Shown: positions 58,857 through 64,000 of the stretch, piece after piece
Numbering within the stretch: the stretch's first letter is position 1
How the letters are laid out: each line of letters starts with the position of its first letter
Assembly: GCA_038025085.1 (NCBI GenBank)
Contig: CM076148.1
Location: forward strand, 32,656,501 to 32,720,500
DNA: 64,000 nucleotides
Origin: Tetragonia tetragonoides
Taxonomy: Eukaryota; Streptophyta; Magnoliopsida; Caryophyllales; Aizoaceae
Direction of reading: 5' to 3'
Made by a program: the position numbers and the translations under genes
Notes under the pieces: generated by a model
What the model saw: the letters and a program-made list of their open reading frames with translations, nothing else
The model's database searches: none
Told to the model about the DNA's origin: nothing

Positions 58857-61800
58857 TTAAGCCGCTTTCTGTACAAACCCAGCGGCCTCGGAAGAAAAAA
58901 GAATCCCCGTTCTTATCATACGACTTTCAAAGATCTCAGCTATACCCTCCCCTTCGGGGCTATGTCGACATCGTCTTTTGCCCTAACGAAGATCTTTCAT
59001 CTATTCGAAGACATCGGACCCATTTTCAAGCAGTACGAATAGAAACCCCTGAATTTAGCAACCTACATCTACACATGTCTCTCCCCGATACTAGTTATTG
59101 AAGATGGATGGCTGTAAGAGGACCTGTAGATTCGTTCATCGCCTGATGAAATCATAAAAACGGACCTGGAAAGTCCTTTGTGACGGGAGTACAGAACCCA
59201 TATTCTTCCAACCGCTTTCTAGATTTCCTCTCTTTCATGGTTGGGGAAAGAGTTTGTCTGACTATCATGTTATAGGAAGAGAGTGAATCTGTGCTTACTA
59301 AGTGCCTTGCCTTGAAGTCAAGTAAGGGAAGTTAAACAAGGCTAGGCACCTCTTCTCTATCTTTCAAACGTCCTTTCTTTCACTCTCGGGTCACTTCTTT
59401 TATTTTACGTTACGGATTTTCCTTCTCCATCCAAGCTTCCCGATGGGCCTCGAGCTCAGTTCAATCCTGTATCTTTCTCTTTGTTTTGGTCTTTGTAAGC
59501 GGGTTTTGTCCGAGATGAGTTACCAAATCATTGGTGTCGGACCTTCAGGTTTCAGCCTTGGTCAGCAGATACAAAAGAGCCTGCCCGGGAAGGATCATGC
59601 ACGTATATGAGAGTTGGTCGGTTAGGTAGGCTGGAGGGATATTTTTATATAGTAGTCTTTGTCTTTTGAGATTGAGAAAAGAGTCCTGTGGCGGAAAGGC
59701 CTGAACCTGAAATTAGATTCTTGCCCGAGTTCAGTCTTTTCTGATCCATCTTTCAAAAAAACGAGCTGTTGGCATACCTATAAGAGCCAATGAGGATTTT
59801 TTGGAATGAAAGGCCTACCTAAGTAGTCTTCCGGAGTTCAGCTTTCGGCTTTCAGAGCATGGAGTATGGGGTTCGGTTAAAGGATTTCCCTTTCATCATT
59901 TCAATACTAAGCAAAATAGGCCAACTACAGTCGTTAGCGGCACGTACTTCATTGACATTTGACTGGTGAAAGCTGAATCTCATCTCTAGTTGTACCAACG
60001 AGGAGATTAAATAGAAACTACGCTAAATGAGGATCGAATCGAAGCTGTAATGCCCCTCCCCTTTCACTTTTTCCTACCCCTTTGTTCTTGCTTTAAATTA
60101 AGTTCCCCTATCGGGAAAGATCTTTTTTTCTAAGTATAAGTAATACCTTCTACCTGAATAGCTTTCACCAGATCAAACCAAAGCCGCCCTTTAAACATAA
60201 ACATGAGGTAACTTGACTCGCTTTCCTAAGCTCAGTGCTAAGCTAGCTCATGGTCACGACTGAAAGGTCTTGAGTTAATGTAATGACCCGTAAGCGAAGG
60301 TCGCTTCCATCCATCAAAAAAATCCGGTTTCTTTTGTAAGCCAACAAGACAAGGCCCTGAAAAAGGAGCAAAGATTTTAGATGAGAAGGCAGAGGCAAAG
60401 CAGGCACATCAAAAAGTGGATTCGGTTAGTTCAAACCCTGAGGATGACCTTTTTACTCTCTTGTTAGTCTTCCTACCGGAAGACCGAAAATCTTTCTTTT
60501 GTGCCAGCCTTCCTCCCCGCCAAAGCGAAAGAAAAGGCAGTTGAGGAAGCAGGCTCAGATTCATAATCTCAGTTCCGAGACTGGGCATCCTCACTCGTAA
60601 GCCATGCCATGCCGCCATTCCTGAAGAAGGGGATTGAGTCAGGTAGAACATTCGATTTGGGCAACGGAACTGATCGAATCGGGGCTTTATCATACTCCCA
60701 GCATTGGAGGAATGCCCGAGTTTCAGAGCAGAGGTGAAGAAGCTTTCATTCGACAAGAGGAAGCATAGGTTCGAAGATCTCGACCGAAGGGAATCGCCCC
60801 ACCAGACTATTGAACTCTACTTTACATAAGCTATTTAGAGCGATCCCCGTAGATTAGAGAAAACAGGGAAATAGCAAGGAAAGAGCTGGACTTTGCTACA
60901 GACATACCAGGGAAGACTCTGACTACTAGCTGTGGGGATCCCGTAGGCCTCACATTCGATTAGGGAAGGCAGTCCCGAGACTACAATAATCAGTGGACTG
61001 CTCGTCGCATTGATTCTTTATCCCCAGATGGATATTGATAGATTCCTAGTACCGACCTTACTTCAGGGGCGGGGTCAGGAAGAGTCGACCTGGTTCAGGT
61101 TCACCTATATTCCATTAAGCAAAAACGAAAGCAAGTTTAGGCCTATTTCCGAGAGGAACCCAACTCAAAGCATTCAGTCGAGGGGAAGCACTCTGTCCAG
61201 CAGCCCATGTTCTACACTGGCTTAATGGCTTGGTGGATGTCAGATTCAACTACAAAGCAGCCTAGAACTGACTTTCAAGACCTTTACAAGGCAGCCTACT
61301 TGTCCCTGGACGTCTTCTTCTTTATTGTTTGTTAGAATGTCCTAGTATATATAGTGGTGTAGGAAATCAAACATACTATTAGTAGAAGCGACGCAGGTTG
61401 AGGAACGATGGGCCTTCTCCTTTTGGCCATCAAAGACGATCTTGACAAAGCATATGGTAATAGATTGGAATGGAAATTCATTAAAGATAAAGACATGCTC
61501 TCTCATCTGAAGTTTCCTTTATCTCTCATTCTCAATACTCCTATTATAGTCAAAGAAAGGCTTTCATGCCATCGAGAGGCATCAGAGAGTCTCCTTCTTG
61601 ACCAATTCCTTTTGTCTTAATAATAAAGTGGGCATATCATGGAGTGGGGCAAAAAGAATGGAAAGGAGCGAGTTGTAGAGCTGGTAACGAAGCTTTGTTG
61701 CTAGACTCTGGTATGCGAATCACTGAGTTGTTAAACTCTGGAGAATAGAAGGAGCTTTTAAGGATGACTGCTGCCGGAAGAGATCCCACCTTTGCTTGAG

Positions 61801-62481
61801 AAGAGAGCCTGAACTACTCGAAAAAAAGCTCGTCCTTTCGACTGAATCCACTCTTTAAGGTGACTCAAATAAGGAAGGATCGATCTCATCTTGCTTTTTG
61901 ACCTCTTTTTGCTTTCCGTTTGCTCATGGAAAAATCTTTCTTGTAAGGGTGACAAGTTTAGTTTGAGCGAGAGTGATCCGCCTACTTACTTGCTTGTTGA
62001 TCAAAAAAGAACCTCCGTGTATTCGTCCTTACTTTCGGACTGAACTACCATTTGCACGGCCCTCCTCCCCCGTACTGAATGCTTCCTTCTTCACTATCTT
62101 TATAGAATCCTACGCCTCCCTCGGTTCACGTCAAAGCCCATCGCGGCAGCATAAGACACGACAAAAAAGAAAAGACTGGAGCCTAAGGATTGGCGTTTAT
62201 TCCATCGAGCTAAAGTAAAGCAAGAGCGAAAAGCCACTCAACTAAAACTAAAGAAAGTAGCAAAAATCATAAGAGAAGAAAGGTCCACAGAAGGAAGTAT
62301 AGTTAGAGACAGGAAAGTCGCTGTGCTCGTACAAGTGTATGCTGTAGCGCGCTAAATGATCAAATCTCATTCCCTAAGCTAAGGCCATGTAAAATGGAAT
62401 TTGTGGGGCAAAACCTCACTCACATCAAAAAGAAAGAAAATGAAGAGGACACCGGACGCTTCCCAACTATCTTCGGGATAG

Positions 62482-64000
<1,519 letters not shown>

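Overview
The window reads as nuclear DNA of a flowering plant, most likely a eudicot. The support is GT-AG introns, LRK10-like receptor kinases, F-box/DUF295 genes, a terpene synthase remnant, L1-type and RTE-type LINEs, a Tourist-like MITE and a gag-only LTR element. The last 7 kb is mitochondrial-type DNA carrying cox1. I cannot name the species. Gene density is low, and almost every recognisable gene is a fragment or pseudogene lying among transposon remains.

Layout. 0.4-2.9 kb: an unrecognised, possibly plastid-targeted spliced gene (minus strand) whose third intron holds a LINE fragment between long direct repeats. 3-8 kb: AT-rich intergenic DNA, a LINE scrap, and a 348-bp foldback MITE with a perfect 9-bp target duplication. 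9-15 kb: an exon resembling a replication-protein-A domain, then a broken metallo-hydrolase gene. 15.6-18 kb: LINE and DUF295 fragments. 18.4-24.9 kb: a plant-mobile-domain pseudogene flanked by two nested pairs of direct repeats; the inner pair is studded with copies of a 16-bp palindrome. 24.9-27.9 kb: the longest L1-type LINE. 28-40 kb: kinase, F-box/DUF295 and terpene synthase fragments in both orientations, mixed with LINE pieces and two copies of a long-TIR element. 41.8-47.4 kb: scattered exon candidates of a minus-strand gene, with a Tourist MITE and an RTE LINE (17-bp target duplication) inserted in that interval. 48.3-50.4 kb: a probable Mutator-like element with internal repeat arrays. 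51.97-55.86 kb: a complete, young LTR retrotransposon coding only for a gag-like protein and one unknown ORF. 56.3-64.0 kb: a patchwork junction made of pieces seen elsewhere in this window, then about 7 kb of mitochondrial-type DNA ending in cox1 with a one-base deletion.

The genes do not form a pathway. The main biology is genome turnover: element insertion, gene-fragment capture, long local duplications and organelle DNA insertion. The items most worth following are the palindrome arrays, the stitched organelle junction, the LINE ORF1 piece inside the mitochondrial-type DNA, the gag-only LTR element, and the kinase fragment lying inside a transposon.
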